In this document: in pieces, positions 1 through 12,057 of the stretch | How positions within the stretch are numbered: the stretch's first letter is position 1 | Layout: every line of letters begins with the position of its first letter | From: Lotus japonicus | Taxonomy: Eukaryota; Streptophyta; Magnoliopsida; Fabales; Fabaceae | DNA: 64,000 nucleotides | NCBI RefSeq assembly: GCF_012489685.1 | Contig: NC_080044.1 | Coordinates: forward strand, 28,128,369 to 28,192,368 | Direction of reading: 5' to 3' | The notes under the pieces: model-generated | What the model was told of the DNA's origin: nothing | The model's database searches: none | Seen by the model: the letters and a program-made list of their open reading frames with translations, nothing else | Position numbers and translations under genes: made by a program

Positions 1-462
1 TTATGACTGCATGATAGGCGTCGATAAATTCGACTTATGCTTTATTTGATATTGATTATGATGATGAGCTTATGTTATGACGTCTTCCATAACTTGTGAT
101 ATTGTGATATTGTTGGAGTGTGCGTTTTGACGCAATTTCGGAGTGGGGAACCTCTGAACTGGTAATATTTGATATTTCGGGTTGGATGAACAACCCTAGG
201 CAAGTCCAAACGTGGGATTTGAGACTTAGCCATTTGTTGGTATTCGTTGGAGTACTTAGACTTTCCCCGGGAAACTTCTTTTGGAGGGTTTTTGGAAAAC
301 TTAGAATGATTAGACTTTCGAAAAATAAAGACTCGGGAAACTTAGACTTTGAGAAATAAACTCATAATTTGACTAATTCGAATCGAAAAAAAAATTACCT
401 GTTTTTCCGCGTAAAGTTTATTATTGGTTATTAAAGTGACACCCGGAAATCGGGGTGTTACA
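1..462 (+). repeat. 5' LTR, 3' portion only
   Basis: This stretch repeats 6712-7154 and ends in ...GGGTGTTACA immediately before the primer-binding site. It is the downstream part of the left LTR; the upstream ~1.6 kb lies outside the window. The short frame it contains is also present in the other LTR copies of this family and is not a gene. Confidence 0.93.
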
Positions 463-465
463 TTG

Positions 466-477
466 TGGTATCAGAGC
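466..477 (+). other. Primer-binding site (initiator tRNA-Met type)
   Basis: TGGTATCAGAGC lies three bases after the LTR end. This is the standard 12-base complement to the 3' end of plant initiator methionine tRNA that primes minus-strand cDNA synthesis. Confidence 0.93.
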
Positions 478-668
478 TTAGTCGAGTCTTTTGGGAGTCT
501 TGGGGAATAGGTCTTTTGTGTTAGGATGTGTGACTCTGCAAAGAGTGAAAATTGATTGTCTGCAGAACGATTTTTCGTTCTAATTGATTGCATTGTTACT
601 TAATCATATGGAGTAGTTTGATGCTATCATACGATTAGGAGTAACAGTTTTCTTGGGGCTAACAGACG

Positions 669-1511
669 ATGGTGAACACGAATCAGCTAGCGGAGATGAT
701 GGCCACTATGGCCCAAGCAATGACTAACCAAGCGAATGACAATGCTTTGAGGCGTGCTGCGGAGGAAGCGCGTGAACAACACCAGCGTCAGAGGGAGGCG
801 ACTCTGGATCAGAACAAAGATTTGAATGACTTCAGGAGACAGGATCCACCTAAGTTTTCGGGAGGTACTGACCCGGACAAAGCAGAACTTTGGATAGAAG
901 AAATTGAGAAGATCTTTGGTGTGTTACAGACTACTGAGGGAGCCAAGGTGGGAATGGCAACCTTTCTGTTGTTGGGAGATACTGAATACTGGTGGAGAGG
1001 CGCCAGGGGGATGATGGAAGCAAATCATGTTGAGGTGAACTGGAATTCTTTTCGAACTGCTTTTCTTGAGAAGTATTTTCCAGACAGTGCTCGTGACGAA
1101 CGTGAATCACAGTTTCTGACTCTGAAACAAGGGAGCATGACTATTCCGGAGTATGCTGCTAAGTTGGAGTCTTTGGAAAAATACTTTCGATTTTTCCATG
1201 ACCAAGTTGATGAGCCCTACATGTGCAAGCGATTTGTGAGGGGATTGAGACCTGATATTGAGGACACCGTGAGACCGTTGGGGATCACGAGATTCCAGGC
1301 ATTGGTTGAGAAAGCAACAGATGTGGAGTTGATGAAGAATCGAAGATTGAACAGTGAGGTCGACACCACAAAATTTTCAGGGAAGGGGAAGGTTTCATGC
1401 GAGGAAGCCATATCAACGTCCTGCGGGGAGAAGGTTTACCCCGGGATCTTACAAGACGATGGCTGCTGCTGCTACTTCTGGAGGGTCGGGGAGCCGTACC
1501 CAACACCGTGA
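669..1511 (+). CDS. gag: Ty3 Gag polyprotein, capsid part (frameshifted before the zinc knuckles)
   Basis: Starts [16 protein letters not shown] and contains a retrotransposon-gag capsid region ([20 protein letters not shown], then [20 protein letters not shown] and [15 protein letters not shown]). Homologous sequence is recognisable to about MKNRRLN (near nt 1350). Beyond that this frame is meaningless, while the correct continuation, including two CCHC knuckles, is in the +1 frame. Most Tekay-type elements have gag and pol in one frame, so a single-base indel around 1350-1360 is likelier than a programmed shift. Gag packages the RNA into virus-like particles in the cytoplasm. Confidence 0.85.
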   Translation: MVNTNQLAEMMATMAQAMTNQANDNALRRAAEEAREQHQRQREATLDQNKDLNDFRRQDPPKFSGGTDPDKAELWIEEIEKIFGVLQTTEGAKVGMATFLLLGDTEYWWRGARGMMEANHVEVNWNSFRTAFLEKYFPDSARDERESQFLTLKQGSMTIPEYAAKLESLEKYFRFFHDQVDEPYMCKRFVRGLRPDIEDTVRPLGITRFQALVEKATDVELMKNRRLNSEVDTTKFSGKGKVSCEEAISTSCGEKVYPGILQDDGCCCYFWRVGEPYPTP

Positions 1512-4500
1512 GGTGACTTGTTTCCGATGTGGAGGGGTCGGACATTATGCAAACAATTGCACGATGCCACCAAGATGCTACCACTGCAATAAATCTGGGC
1601 ATCTGGCTACGGATTGCAAGGCACCAAAGGCTGAGCCGTCTGTGAATGTTGTTAGTGGGAAGCGCCCAGTGGCGAAGGGAAGAGTGTATACAATGGATGG
1701 TGAAGAGGCTGAAGGAGCTGATGGATTGATCAGAGGAGAATGTGAAATTGACGGTAATCTTCTAACTGTACTCTTTGATTCTAGTGCAACTCATTCATTT
1801 GTCTCTAAGGATTGCGTATCAAGACTGCATCTGCCTATTACTACTTTGAGTTTTGATCTTATGGTAACTACACCTGCTAAGACTCTAATTGTTAATGCCG
1901 CATGCATGCACTGTTCAGTAGTATATAGAGATAGAACTTTTCATGCCAATCTAGTATGTTTACCCCTTAAGAACCTAGATGTAATCCTAGGGATGGATTG
2001 GTTATCCCACTACCATTGTCTTTTGGACTGTAGTCGAAAGAAAGTGGTGTTCCCAGACTCGGATCTTTTCGAGTATCTTTCTATTAACCACATTAGTGCA
2101 TCGTTGAGCGAGGGCACTCAGAGGTACTTTTCGTTGCTAAGTCTGGAGGGGAAGAAGGAATCGGATATTCATGGTATTCCGGTGGTTCGAGATTTTGCGG
2201 ATGTTTTTCCTGGAGATGTACCTGGACTACCGCCAGTGGGCGATGTAGAGTTTGTGATCGACATTGTACCCGGAACCGAACCGATTTCGATTGCACCTTA
2301 CCGTATGGCACCTGCGGAGTTAGTAGAGTTGAAATCTCAGTTGGAGGATCTTTCGGCGAAAGGATTCATTCGACCAAGTGTTTCACCTTGGGGAGCGCCA
2401 GTGCTTTTAGTTAAGAAGAAAGACGGAAGGTCGAGATTGTGTGTGGATTATCGACAACTGAACAAGGCGACGATCAAGAACCGATACCCGTTGCCGAGGA
2501 TAGATGATTTGATGGATCAATTACGAGGGGCTGCTGTATTTTCCAAGATAGACTTGAAGTCAGGCTATCATCAGATCAGAGTGAAGACTGAGGATATACC
2601 AAAGACTGCTTTCATAACACGTTATGGACACTACGAGTACCTAGTGATGCCGTTTGGAGTGACAAATGCACCTGCTGTTTTCATGGATTACATGAACCGC
2701 ATCTTTCATGAATTCTTAGATCGGTTTGTGGTGGTGTTTATTGATGACATACTGATATATTCGAAGGACGCAAAGGAACATGAAGGACATTTGCGTCAAG
2801 TTTTACAAGTGTTGAGAGAGAAAAAGCTGTATGCGAACCCTTCCAAGTGTGAATTCTGGCTGGAGGAAGTAAATTTCTTAGGCCATGTTATCTCAAAGGA
2901 AGGCATAGCTGTGGATCCGGCGAAAGTGGAGACTGTTTTGCCTTGGGAGCAACCGAAGACAGTGACAGAAATCAGAAGTTTTGTGGGATTGGCTGGATAT
3001 TATAGACGCTTCATTGAGGGATTTGCCAAGATTGTTGGACCTTTGACTCAACTGACGAGGAAGGATCAACCTTTTGCATGGACTGAGGCGTGTGAAACAA
3101 GTTTTCAGACTCTGAAGGAACGTTTGACGACGTCACCTGTGCTTATTTTGCCACAACCGGAAGAACCTTATGAAGTTTATTGTGATGCTTCGTATCAAGG
3201 CTTGGGATGTGTGCTGATGCAACATCGGAAGGTGGTGGCTTATGCTTCGAGACAGTTGAAGACTCACGAGAGGAACTATCCGACTCACGATTTGGAGTTA
3301 GCTGCCATTGTGTTTTCACTGAAAATCTGGAGGCATTATCTCTATGGTTGTACTTTCACGATATTTAGCGATCACAAGAGCCTTAAATACTTGTTTGATC
3401 AGAAGGAGCTGAACATGAGGCAACGAAGATGGATAGAGTTCATCAAAGACTATGAGTTCACGTTGCAATATCACCCTGGGAAGGCGAATGTAGTTGCTGA
3501 TGCTTTGAGTAGAAAGATGCATGTCTCGTCAATGATGGTTAAAGAGCTGGAGTTGCTGGAACAATTTCGAGATATGAGTTTAGGTGTGACACCGTCTGAG
3601 GGAAAGTTGAAATTCGGAATGATCAGAATTGCCAGTGGACTGATGGAAGAGATTAGAGAGCAACAACTGCAAGATGAGTTTCTGCTAGAGAAGAGGAACT
3701 TGGTAATTCAAGGGAAAGATCCGGAATTCAAGATTGGGACTGATGATATCTTAAGATGCAAGGACAGAGTGTGTGTACCCAATAATCCAGAATTGAGAAG
3801 GCTGATCATGGATGAAGGGCACAAGAGCAAATGGAGCATTCATCCGAGAATGACAAAGATGTATCAAGATTTGAAACTGAATTTCTGGTGGCCAGGAATG
3901 AAGAAACAAGTGGCCGAGTATGTCGCTGCATGTTTAACTTGTCAGAAGGCGAAGGTAGAGCATCAAAGACCTGCTGGTATGTTACAGAGTTTAGACGTGC
4001 CAGAATGGAAATGGGATAGTATATCCATGGATTTTGTGGTGGCTTTGCCAAGAACCCAGAAGAGACACGATTCGATTTGGGTGATTGTGGATCGTTTGAC
4101 CAAGTCAGCGCATTTTCTACCAGTGAGAACTACCTACAATGTAGAAAAGTTAGCTGAGATTTATGTGGCGGAGATTGTGAGATTACATGGAGTTCCGACG
4201 AGTATTGTGTCTGATCGGGATCCGAAGTTTACTTCGCACTTTTGGGGAGCTCTTCATGATGCATTAGGAACCAAGCTGAGATTGAGTTCGGCGTATCATC
4301 CACAAACTGATGGGCAGACAGAGAGAACTATTCAGTCGCTAGAGGATCTACTACGTGCTTGTGTGTTGGATAACAGAGGAAGCTGGGTTGATCTTCTGCC
4401 ATTGATCGAGTTTACTTACAACAATAGTTTTCATGCGAGCATTGGGATGGCACCGTATGAAGCTTTGTATGGCCGAAAGTGTAGGACACCATTGTGCTGG

Positions 4501-5070
4501 TATCAAGATGGGGAGAGTTTGTTGATTGGGCCAGAATTGCTGCAACAGACGACTAAGAAGGTTAAGCAGATCAGAGAAAAGATGAGAGCCTCACAGAGCA
4601 GACAGAAGAGTTATGCTGATCAGAGACGTAGGACTCTAGAGTTTGAAGAGGGCGACCATGTGTTTCTACGGGTTACCCAGACTACGAGGGTTGGACGAGC
4701 TATTAAGTCGAGGAAGCTTACGCCAAAGTTTATTGGGCCTTATCAAATCACTCGACGTGTTGGACCAGTTGCATATTATATTGCACTACCACCGTTTCTT
4801 TCCAACATTCATGATGTATTTCATGTGTCGCAGTTGAGGAAGTACATTCCAGACTCGACTCATGTAATCGAGCCAGACAACGTTGAGCTGAAGGATGATT
4901 TGACCTTTGAGACACCGCCAGTGAGTATTGGGGATAGAAGGGTGAAACAGCTGAGGGGGAAGCAGATTGCGTTGGTGAAGGTGATATGGAACAACGCTAC
5001 GGGAGACGCTACATGGGAATTGGAAGACAAGATCAAGGAACTGTACCCCGGACTTTTTGCAGAACTCTAA
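1354..5070 (+). CDS. pol: Ty3 Pol polyprotein: zinc knuckles, protease, RT, RNase H, integrase, chromodomain-like tail
   Basis: An open frame of about 1,238 codons. Two CCHC knuckles sit at residues 56-69 ([14 protein letters not shown]) and 75-88. The protease motif near residue 142 reads [12 protein letters not shown], with Ser where the family has Gly in D-S/T-G. RT spans about 330-520, with [18 protein letters not shown] and the catalytic VFIDDIL near 463. RNase H begins near 610 ([10 protein letters not shown]). Integrase has the HHCC finger at about 823-870 and the DDE residues in [13 protein letters not shown] and QTERTI. A chromodomain-like tail occupies about 1185-1238. No stop codon interrupts it. 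The start shown is the frame boundary; there is no independent ATG and translation would depend on gag. Confidence 0.92.
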   Translation: MRSTPQNFQGRGRFHARKPYQRPAGRRFTPGSYKTMAAAATSGGSGSRTQHREVTCFRCGGVGHYANNCTMPPRCYHCNKSGHLATDCKAPKAEPSVNVVSGKRPVAKGRVYTMDGEEAEGADGLIRGECEIDGNLLTVLFDSSATHSFVSKDCVSRLHLPITTLSFDLMVTTPAKTLIVNAACMHCSVVYRDRTFHANLVCLPLKNLDVILGMDWLSHYHCLLDCSRKKVVFPDSDLFEYLSINHISASLSEGTQRYFSLLSLEGKKESDIHGIPVVRDFADVFPGDVPGLPPVGDVEFVIDIVPGTEPISIAPYRMAPAELVELKSQLEDLSAKGFIRPSVSPWGAPVLLVKKKDGRSRLCVDYRQLNKATIKNRYPLPRIDDLMDQLRGAAVFSKIDLKSGYHQIRVKTEDIPKTAFITRYGHYEYLVMPFGVTNAPAVFMDYMNRIFHEFLDRFVVVFIDDILIYSKDAKEHEGHLRQVLQVLREKKLYANPSKCEFWLEEVNFLGHVISKEGIAVDPAKVETVLPWEQPKTVTEIRSFVGLAGYYRRFIEGFAKIVGPLTQLTRKDQPFAWTEACETSFQTLKERLTTSPVLILPQPEEPYEVYCDASYQGLGCVLMQHRKVVAYASRQLKTHERNYPTHDLELAAIVFSLKIWRHYLYGCTFTIFSDHKSLKYLFDQKELNMRQRRWIEFIKDYEFTLQYHPGKANVVADALSRKMHVSSMMVKELELLEQFRDMSLGVTPSEGKLKFGMIRIASGLMEEIREQQLQDEFLLEKRNLVIQGKDPEFKIGTDDILRCKDRVCVPNNPELRRLIMDEGHKSKWSIHPRMTKMYQDLKLNFWWPGMKKQVAEYVAACLTCQKAKVEHQRPAGMLQSLDVPEWKWDSISMDFVVALPRTQKRHDSIWVIVDRLTKSAHFLPVRTTYNVEKLAEIYVAEIVRLHGVPTSIVSDRDPKFTSHFWGALHDALGTKLRLSSAYHPQTDGQTERTIQSLEDLLRACVLDNRGSWVDLLPLIEFTYNNSFHASIGMAPYEALYGRKCRTPLCWYQDGESLLIGPELLQQTTKKVKQIREKMRASQSRQKSYADQRRRTLEFEEGDHVFLRVTQTTRVGRAIKSRKLTPKFIGPYQITRRVGPVAYYIALPPFLSNIHDVFHVSQLRKYIPDSTHVIEPDNVELKDDLTFETPPVSIGDRRVKQLRGKQIALVKVIWNNATGDATWELEDKIKELYPGLFAEL

Positions 5071-5095
5071 GTTTCGAGGACGAAACTTTCTTTTT

Positions 5096-5107
5096 GGAGG
5101 GGAGTAT
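5096..5107 (+). other. Polypurine tract
   Basis: GGAGGGGAGTAT lies directly before the 3' LTR start (TGTAAGACC). It is the purine run that primes plus-strand DNA synthesis. The same tract occurs inverted at 56119-56130 in the related element. Confidence 0.8.
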
Positions 5108-7154
5108 TGTAAGACCTGAATTTACTGAACAAGTTAGTTTCCGACTCACGCGTAGAATCAGTTTAAGCGTGACAGGAGTTTGATGTTTGAGAAAGATTAA
5201 TGAAGAAGAAAGTTCAGGAATTGCTTGAGGAATGTTGCGGAGTCGTTTTTGGAGTTAGTACGAGTCGTCTGCACACTTGCCTTATGGCGAGCGTGTCCAG
5301 GATAGGCTAATTTCGCTTTAGAGCAACGTATTAAGTGAGATTTCTAATCCTTGGAAAATTTAAAAATTCTCTTTATTTTTCCTTCGACCAGCGTTTCATT
5401 TCGGAACCCTGGACTGTACGCACGATAGTATTCACTTTTCGGATGTTCGACAACGCTAATTTCTTTGCTTCGAAACCCTAAATTCAAGCGCTGGATGAAG
5501 ACTTTTTCTTTTTGGGACTTCTAACGAAGTTTCCGTCTGCGTTGCCAGATTTGTTTCGACATTTCCAATCTTTCTTCAGAAGGAAGTTTTGTCGTCTGAC
5601 CATCACAGCAAAAAGTAGTTTTTCGGGACAGATTAACTTACACCGCTTTTGGGATTTTAGATATCGTTTTTCCCAAATGTCTGAGATTTGTTTTGAGTTC
5701 TGGAATTCTGACGCCAGAATCTCTCTTAGAATTCTTCGGTGAACGTGCTGCAAAAATCGGAATCGCGAAATTTTCATTTTCCCGCGATTTCACCTGCCTA
5801 TAAATAGCTCAAAAGTTCAAAAATATCCCCATTTCCACCACTCAAGGCCGCGAGTTTCAAGGGGAGAGGAGGAGAAGAATTTTTCGCCAAAACTCGACCG
5901 ATCTTCGTGCAGTTCGTCCCTACTTCGAGGTACCGAGGTAACTAGCTTGATTCTTACCTCTGATTACTGTTTCTACTGCGTTTCTGTAGTCGTTTCTGTG
6001 CTCACAGTTTTGAGCTTTTTGTAAAACTGTCCATTTTCTCTGATTTCTTGGTTGGGTTATCTTCCCTACGTGCCCAAGAGTCTAAAACCTCTGTCAGTAA
6101 TTGCCGATTGTGATCGAGTTGTCAAAGATCTGAAAAACTGATTCAAAACCCTTTTTGTCGCACATTTCGAAACTTTACTGTCGAAAAGTCGTAATCTGAC
6201 TTCGTGCCTTTAGGATTTGTTGTCACGGATGTCGTTAGGATCATTGCTGTCAAATTTGTTTTCCGAACTGATAACTTTGAGGTTTTGAGCTTTTATTTTG
6301 GACCAAAACGCCCCTGAACGGTCGTATTTAGATCTGATTGTCCGAAAATTGTTCCGACAGTTTCCTTGCCTTAGTTTTACCCTAAAACTACCTTGTAAAC
6401 AGATTTGATCGAAGAAAAAGAGCCGGAGCTCTTTTTCTCTTATGGCCGTGAGCTTGTAGTGTTGGGGGGGCGGGGTTTTCGTTTTCGAAAACTTGTCTTT
6501 TCGTACCCGATTGTCGTATACTGAAGCTTTAATGCTTTGTCTATCGTTTGTGTGTTGTATTGTGATCGAACTAATCGATTTTGTTTGGATTCTGCTTTGT
6601 TTTTCTCCGAGGTTCAGTTGACGGAACTTTGGAATATTCAGAGCATTTGTTTGAAGGAACCTTTGATTGCGAGGCTGGAACAGCTCGAGGTTAGGGCAAC
6701 TTACCTATTAGTTATGACTGCATGATAGGCGTCGATAAATTCAACTTATGCTTTATTTGATATTGATTATGATGATGAGCTTATGTTATGACGTCTTCCA
6801 TAACTTGTGATATTGTGATATTGTTGGAGTGTGCGTTTTGACGCAATTTCGGAGTTGGGAACCTCTGAACTGGTAATATTTGATATTTCGGGTTGGATGA
6901 ACAACCCTAGGCAAGTTCAAACGTGGGATTTGAGACTTAGCCATTTGTTGGTATTCGTTGGAGTACTTAGACTTTCCCCGGGAAACTTCTTTTGGAGGGT
7001 TTTTGGAAAACTTAGAATGATTAGACTTTCGAAAAATAAAGACTCGAGAAACTTAGACTTTGAGAAATAAACTCATAATTTGACTAATTCGAATCGAAAA
7101 AAACATTACATGTTTTTCCGCGTAAAGTATATTTTTGGTTACTAAAGTGACACC
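5108..7154 (+). repeat. 3' LTR, lacking its last ~19 bp
   Basis: Begins TGTAAGACCTG after the polypurine tract and matches the outer ~2 kb of the LTR pair at 52514-56117 and 59296-62899 (inverted there). A TATA-like CCTATAAATAG occurs near 5798. The end reads ...AAAGTGACACC and then switches to unrelated T-rich DNA, whereas the left copy continues CGGAAATCGGGGTGTTACA. Compared with the other element's LTR it also lacks an internal segment of about 1.54 kb. Confidence 0.9.
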
Positions 7155-7440
7155 TCTGTTTTGTGATGCTTCGTTGGGTCAGCGTTCGCGGTTTTCCTTG
7201 TTGGTTCCTTCCTGGTGCTGTGTTACTGCTCTCGGGTCTGTGGCTGTGTTGTTATCATTGTGTTTCTCCCTGTGTTTTTTTTTTATGTTTTGGCTTGCTC
7301 TTTATTGGTCTTTTTTAATGTTTGTTTTTCTATTTTTTTCAGTTTTTTTTTCTATTTTCCCTTTGAAGCTGGTATCTCTTTTACTCTAGGATGGTGCCTT
7401 ATTTTATATTTATAATATATTTAGTTTTTTCAAAATAAAA
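7155..7440 (+). other. T-rich LINE-like 3' tail fragment abutting the LTR
   Basis: Begins exactly where the 3' LTR is cut. It is T-rich on the plus strand and has the feel of a plant L1 3' untranslated region (CTCTAGGATGGTGCC followed by A/T-rich sequence). No clear target duplication was found. The assignment is weak; it could be ordinary flanking DNA left after a deletion removed the LTR end. Confidence 0.3.
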
Positions 7441-7540
7441 ATTATTGTATCATGTTAAAAATATTTATTCAATACAAACATTGAGCACTTGTAAACAACA
7501 ACAATAACGATAATAAAAATAATAATATTTATTAAAATAT

Positions 7541-7815
7541 AATATTTGTGTTTGAAGGTTTGCTTTGGTTCTTGGGGACCTTAGTGGGCTTTGGGTTTTT
7601 TTCTTGATCTTCCGGGTGGCTATCTTTTAGCTTGGGTGTTTGTGTTTCTTCTTAGGGGTATAGCAGGGTTGGTGGTGTTTTATTTCTTTGGGTTGGATTG
7701 GGTGTTTTTTTTTTGTGGTCTTTTGCACCCTCTTGAGGCGAGTTGTATATCTCTGATCTGATATTTTCCTCATTAATACTAATAATTTTTGCTTTCGAAA
7801 AAAAATATTTGTGTT
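7541..7815 (+). mobile_element. 5'-truncated L1 LINE 3' end with 12-bp target duplication
   Basis: Insert 7553-7803 is flanked by direct repeats AATATTTGTGTT at 7541-7552 and 7804-7815. The insert is a G/T-rich 3'-UTR-like sequence ending in a short A-run (GCTTTCGAAAAAAA), the signature of target-primed reverse transcription. At about 250 bp it carries no coding sequence, so it is a dead-on-arrival LINE copy. Confidence 0.8.
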
Positions 7816-8055
7816 ATAGTGAATATTTTTATTAAACATCTAAAATAAAAAAGAAAGTATTAAAAATGAAAATTATGAAATAAAAATGATAACTTAGAAT
7901 TTAATGAAAATAAAATGATAAACCTTAAAAATATTTATATATATATATATTCCTAAATTAGTGATTATATACTGTAGCTAGCATTAACTGCATGTTATAA
8001 CCATAAAAATAAATATAATGATAAAATAATAATAATAATAAAAATAAAAATAATA

Positions 8056-8105
<50 letters not shown>

Positions 8106-9149
8106 AACTTTGAGACAAAATTACTAAAAGCACTAAATATTTGTTAGTGCTATTGTTTGTGATAGTATTTTTATATGGTGTGATTTATATTATCATTAAA
8201 TAATTAGAGGAAATTATTTACAAATTAAAATTGAAATAAATGTGTAAAATTATTATTTAATCCAAAATAACATGAGCCATTGTGTACACTAGCAAGCATT
8301 AAACACATGTGAATAAAAATATTAATAATGATAGTAAAATTACTAAAGTCAGTAAATATTTATTATTATATTATATTATTATAATTAGTATTATCATCTG
8401 GTGCAATTAATATTATCATTTCATACTTTAAATAAAGTATTAAAAGATTAAAATTATAAAATTAAAGAGATAATATATAATTTAATGACAGCTACCTCTC
8501 GCTATTTTATATATTTATATAAAAGCATTCCTTTAAAAATATATGATTCTTTTACTAATGATGACTAAATATATGATTTTTTTTAACTTATGATATAAAT
8601 AAAATTTCAAATATATGGGACAACAATTAATGTTGTATACCAGTTTTATTATTTTAATAAGATAATTCAAAACTATTCATGCTGAATTCATTCAACTTAT
8701 CAAATGATCTATTAGTATAGCCATTCTTGATAAGATCCAGAATTTTAAATATTAATATTAATATAATAATAATAATAATTATTAATAGTAGATTAAATTT
8801 AAAATTTTTTTGTAGAGCTATTATCTAAATGAAAAAATTACATAGTAAAAGAATTTCCTAAGAAACGAATAAAGGAAATTAATTAGTGACATTATGTTAA
8901 AAATTATTAATAAATTATAAAATGAAAAAGTTGTTAAAATAATAGACTTTCCTTAAGTGATTATCACAAATAGAAATTAGTTCATGAACTTTAATTGGTT
9001 AATATATGGAAAGACTTTTCCCATTAATACAATAATATTCATTCATCAATAATTCTCCCCAAAGATAATTTTTAATTTTTAATATTTTATTATTTACCAG
9101 TCTTATAAGAAGTACCTACTCATCTTCATCTGCATCATATCATAAAAAA
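7816..9149. other. AT-rich intergenic DNA upstream of the RRM-family gene
   Basis: Strongly AT-rich with short TAA, ATA and GAT microsatellites and no convincing coding sequence. The last few hundred bases must hold the promoter and 5' UTR of the gene starting at 9150; no single TATA box stands out in this composition. Confidence 0.6.
8056..8106 (+). repeat. (ATG/GAT)n microsatellite
   Basis: About 17 trinucleotide units with one interruption (GGT). It follows an AAT/AAAAT-rich stretch. It is a plausible length-polymorphic marker. Confidence 0.9.
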
Positions 9150-12057
9150 ATGGATTTCTTTTTTACAAAATCAAATCCTGGAGCCAATGTGACTGTGACC
9201 AAAGATGAGTTCCTTTTATTCCATGACATCGATCGCTTGCTCTTCTCACGCCTGGTGGTAGAACTTGATCGTGAAACTAGCCAATCCATGCATGTTATGG
9301 CCTTCATCTTGTGGGTTGAAAAGAAGATCAAAAATCTCAAAATTGTGCAAAGCCTGCTCAACTGGCCCCGCACTTCTCTTAGTAACCTCGCAGATGAGGT
9401 CAATGTGGCGTTGAGTTTCATTGAGGGTGCTGATTTTCCTTCTTTTACTATCCATGAAAATCCTTTTCCTCTAATCCAAAGTATCATGGGTAAAGAAATC
9501 ACTCTCCAATACTTCCATTGTAACCGCATGGAAATCATCATTGCAGTGACCAAGATACTGAATGATGTCTGTGTAAACGCTTTCGCTGACATAGTGCAAC
9601 AAGTTCACAATGAGAAAGCTTTGAAGCAACAAATTTATCCTGCAGCAAATTATTATGGGTACCTACCCTATAATTCATATCACATGCAACAGGTAGTATG
9701 GGAAAACAAGTGTACAAGAAATTGTGTAGTAACCCCAACAATTTTTTTTCTAATTAGAATGATATTCGATTGTTAAATTATTATCCATTAATATTTTAAT
9801 ATTGCTTCCTTTAGTTAAATATAGTTAGATTTTCTTAATATGTTAAATTTTCTCCCCCACCACTCATTGTTCCTTGTTCCATCACTGTAGGATCTATATT
9901 ATACTCTTGCTCATGGGGTTGCATTTGTGCCACAACAAATTGCAGTAGTTGTGCCTCATTGGAATGAATTAGGACATTTTGAATCTCAACATGATGAAAG
10001 TCAACTTGGAACATATGATGCTTCAAGAAACCTAAAGTTTAATGAAGACATCACTCTTGATTTAGTCAACTTAGACTTTACTGAGGTATATGATGATGCT
10101 ACAAAAGTTAATATTGCGAGTGACAAGGGTAAGGGAAAAGAGGTGACTAAAGAAGAAAGGACGATCTTTATGACATTCTCCAAAGGATATCCTATTTTTG
10201 AGGCTGATTTGCGACAGTACTTCACAAGGTACTTGCGTTTTCTTCCTCACTCTTTCATAAGATTTTTTTCTACTTTATATATGTTTTCCTTAAATACATT
10301 TTTATTTCAACATATAGTCTTGTAATATAACCTTATCGATGTTTAAATTAAAAAACAAAATTTCTCACTTACAAAAAATATACTAGAACCATACACTAAA
10401 AATGGAAAAATCATATCATATAAGTGAAACTATCTCACGAGTGGGGTTATTATCGTAGCATGAAGTGCATCAATACAAGATCTTCTAATTTATATCCTCT
10501 AATTTATGATAAATCTCTTTTGAGAACTCCTAAACGTATCAGGAAAAAGATCCTTAGGGGGAAACCTTTGTTAAAGTTTCTATTGTGGACACATTCCCCA
10601 TTTTCAACTCCACTTTTTTACCGCGATGATAATTGATAACCACTTTGTATATCTGATTTATCGGATTACTTTGGCTTGGAGGAATTTGACAGTTTCTCAC
10701 TTGACAATTTTCCGCTTCTTTGTGCTGGTACATTGCTTTTTTCCACAACTTGCATGACCTTTAGCTACTAACTTGTGGCATATTAAGTTGGCGATAGATT
10801 TTAGGTATGTCATCGACACTCAAGGTGAATTATTTTTTGTTTATTTTTTCTAGCTCCTCTAGTAGTTTTTAAAGTCGTGTGTCAGGTTTGTTCCAATGCT
10901 TGTCATTTTTCTGGTCATGTTTCTCGTTGCAACTGTCATATGTCACAATCTGGGTGGATTCACTCATTTTTTCTCGACTAGGATCAAGTTCAGTGTGGCG
11001 TACGTTGAGTTGGTTGGGTCATGTTATGTTTCAATATTTCATTCATGCTTTCTATCATATTACCAACCTTAAGCTCATGTTGCACTAGTGTCTTGGAATT
11101 TGTTGAATTTCTTTCACCGCGACCAACATTTCCTTCGTCAAGAACTCGATGATTAGGTGTGAGGTAGATATTTAGTACTTAAACCCTTTTAATGATGTAG
11201 GCATTTTTTGGATTTCGTTCACCATGGCCATACTTTTATTTCAATGTAGAAAACTGGGAATACTTAGTAAGTAGCCAATAATAATGACACTTTTTATTTA
11301 ATGTGATGTGCTCATATAATTTTTGTGATGAAACATGTGGAGGAAATAATTCAGAAGTGTTTGTATGCTAGTATAGTGATAACAAATTAATAGTCACAAC
11401 TATATGTAGGTATTATGATGAAGCTGGTGTGCACGAGTCCACTATATATATATATACACACACACACTAGGTGAAGGTGATATATTTCTTTAGGAAATAA
11501 GATCATAAGTGTCTATTAATTATTCATTTTATTATCCATATATGATCGTAGGTAAATATTGTTAAATGGTTATATTGATATTTGAAAAATTCTATGATTT
11601 TACATTTTAATCTTAATATTTATGCTAGAATCTTATAGTTAGTATTGCTTGTGTCTAATAGATATTATAGAAAATATGCAACTATCTTACATTTTTCAAA
11701 AAGATGTATTGGTAATCACAACTTCTATCTATCTATGTTTTGTTTTTTTTTTTTTTTCTACTTTTTGTCTCATTCTTTGTTGTGTGATTTTCTTTTTTTG
11801 ATATTACTGACATGATCTTACATATGTCTATCAGCAAATATGGAGAAGTGGTAGAGTCAGTTCTTATGGAAGATGTGGTGCCACCCGCACAACCATCATT
11901 TGCTCGCCTGGTGATTCTCCCTGAGGCCAAGGAAGTAATTGACAACTTCCTTACTCCTGCAGGTAGACTTGGATTCACCATAAATGGGAAACATGTGTGG
12001 GCACGGAAATATGTGCGCTGGTCAAATGTAGAAGCAGTGGCATCTTCTTCTTCATAA
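9150..12057 (+). CDS. RRM-family nucleic-acid-binding protein, three exons, 367 aa
   Basis: Exons 9150-9692, 9891-10228 and 11835-12057, with GT/AG borders (CAG|GTAGTA, TGTAG|GATC, AAG|GTACTT, TCAG|CAAATA). Phases agree and sum to 368 codons including TAA. Residues 1-181 (exon 1) form a helical region with the order FHDIDRLLFSRLVVEL ... ADEVNVALSFIE that I recognise from a poorly described plant family. A degenerate RRM fold lies at about 271-355: RTIFMTFSKGYP (RNP2-like strand) in exon 2, then KYGEVVESVLME and FTINGKHVWARKYVRW in exon 3. The RRM is split by a 1.6-kb intron. RNA or DNA binding is inferred from the fold. No transit or signal peptide is evident. Splice sites were read by eye. 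There is no frameshift or stop, so it is probably functional. Confidence 0.82.

Larger units (their letters stand above)
1..7154 (+). mobile_element. Ty3/Gypsy retrotransposon, chromovirus (Tekay/Del-like), left end outside window
   Basis: The order is LTR (partial), primer-binding site, gag, pol (protease, RT, RNase H, integrase, chromodomain-like tail), polypurine tract, LTR. Integrase after RT/RNase H defines Ty3/Gypsy. The C-terminal block after integrase ([20 protein letters not shown]) is the chromodomain-like tail of the Tekay/Del branch. The part of the left LTR in the window (1-443) aligns to 6712-7154 with about nine differences by hand count, so the insertion is fairly young but older than its relative at 52514-62899. 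The right LTR stops 19 bp short, so no target duplication can be read. Lineage is recognised from motifs, not from a tree. Confidence 0.92.

Noticed and set aside
466..477. tRNA gene fragment
   Set aside because: Only the 12-base primer-binding complement is present, next to the LTR; no tRNA fold. The same holds for 24717-24729 and 59281-59292.
9140..9592. 150-codon minus-strand frame opposite exon 1 of the RRM-family gene
   Set aside because: The plus strand has consistent splice sites and phase over three exons; the antisense frame has no recognisable domain.
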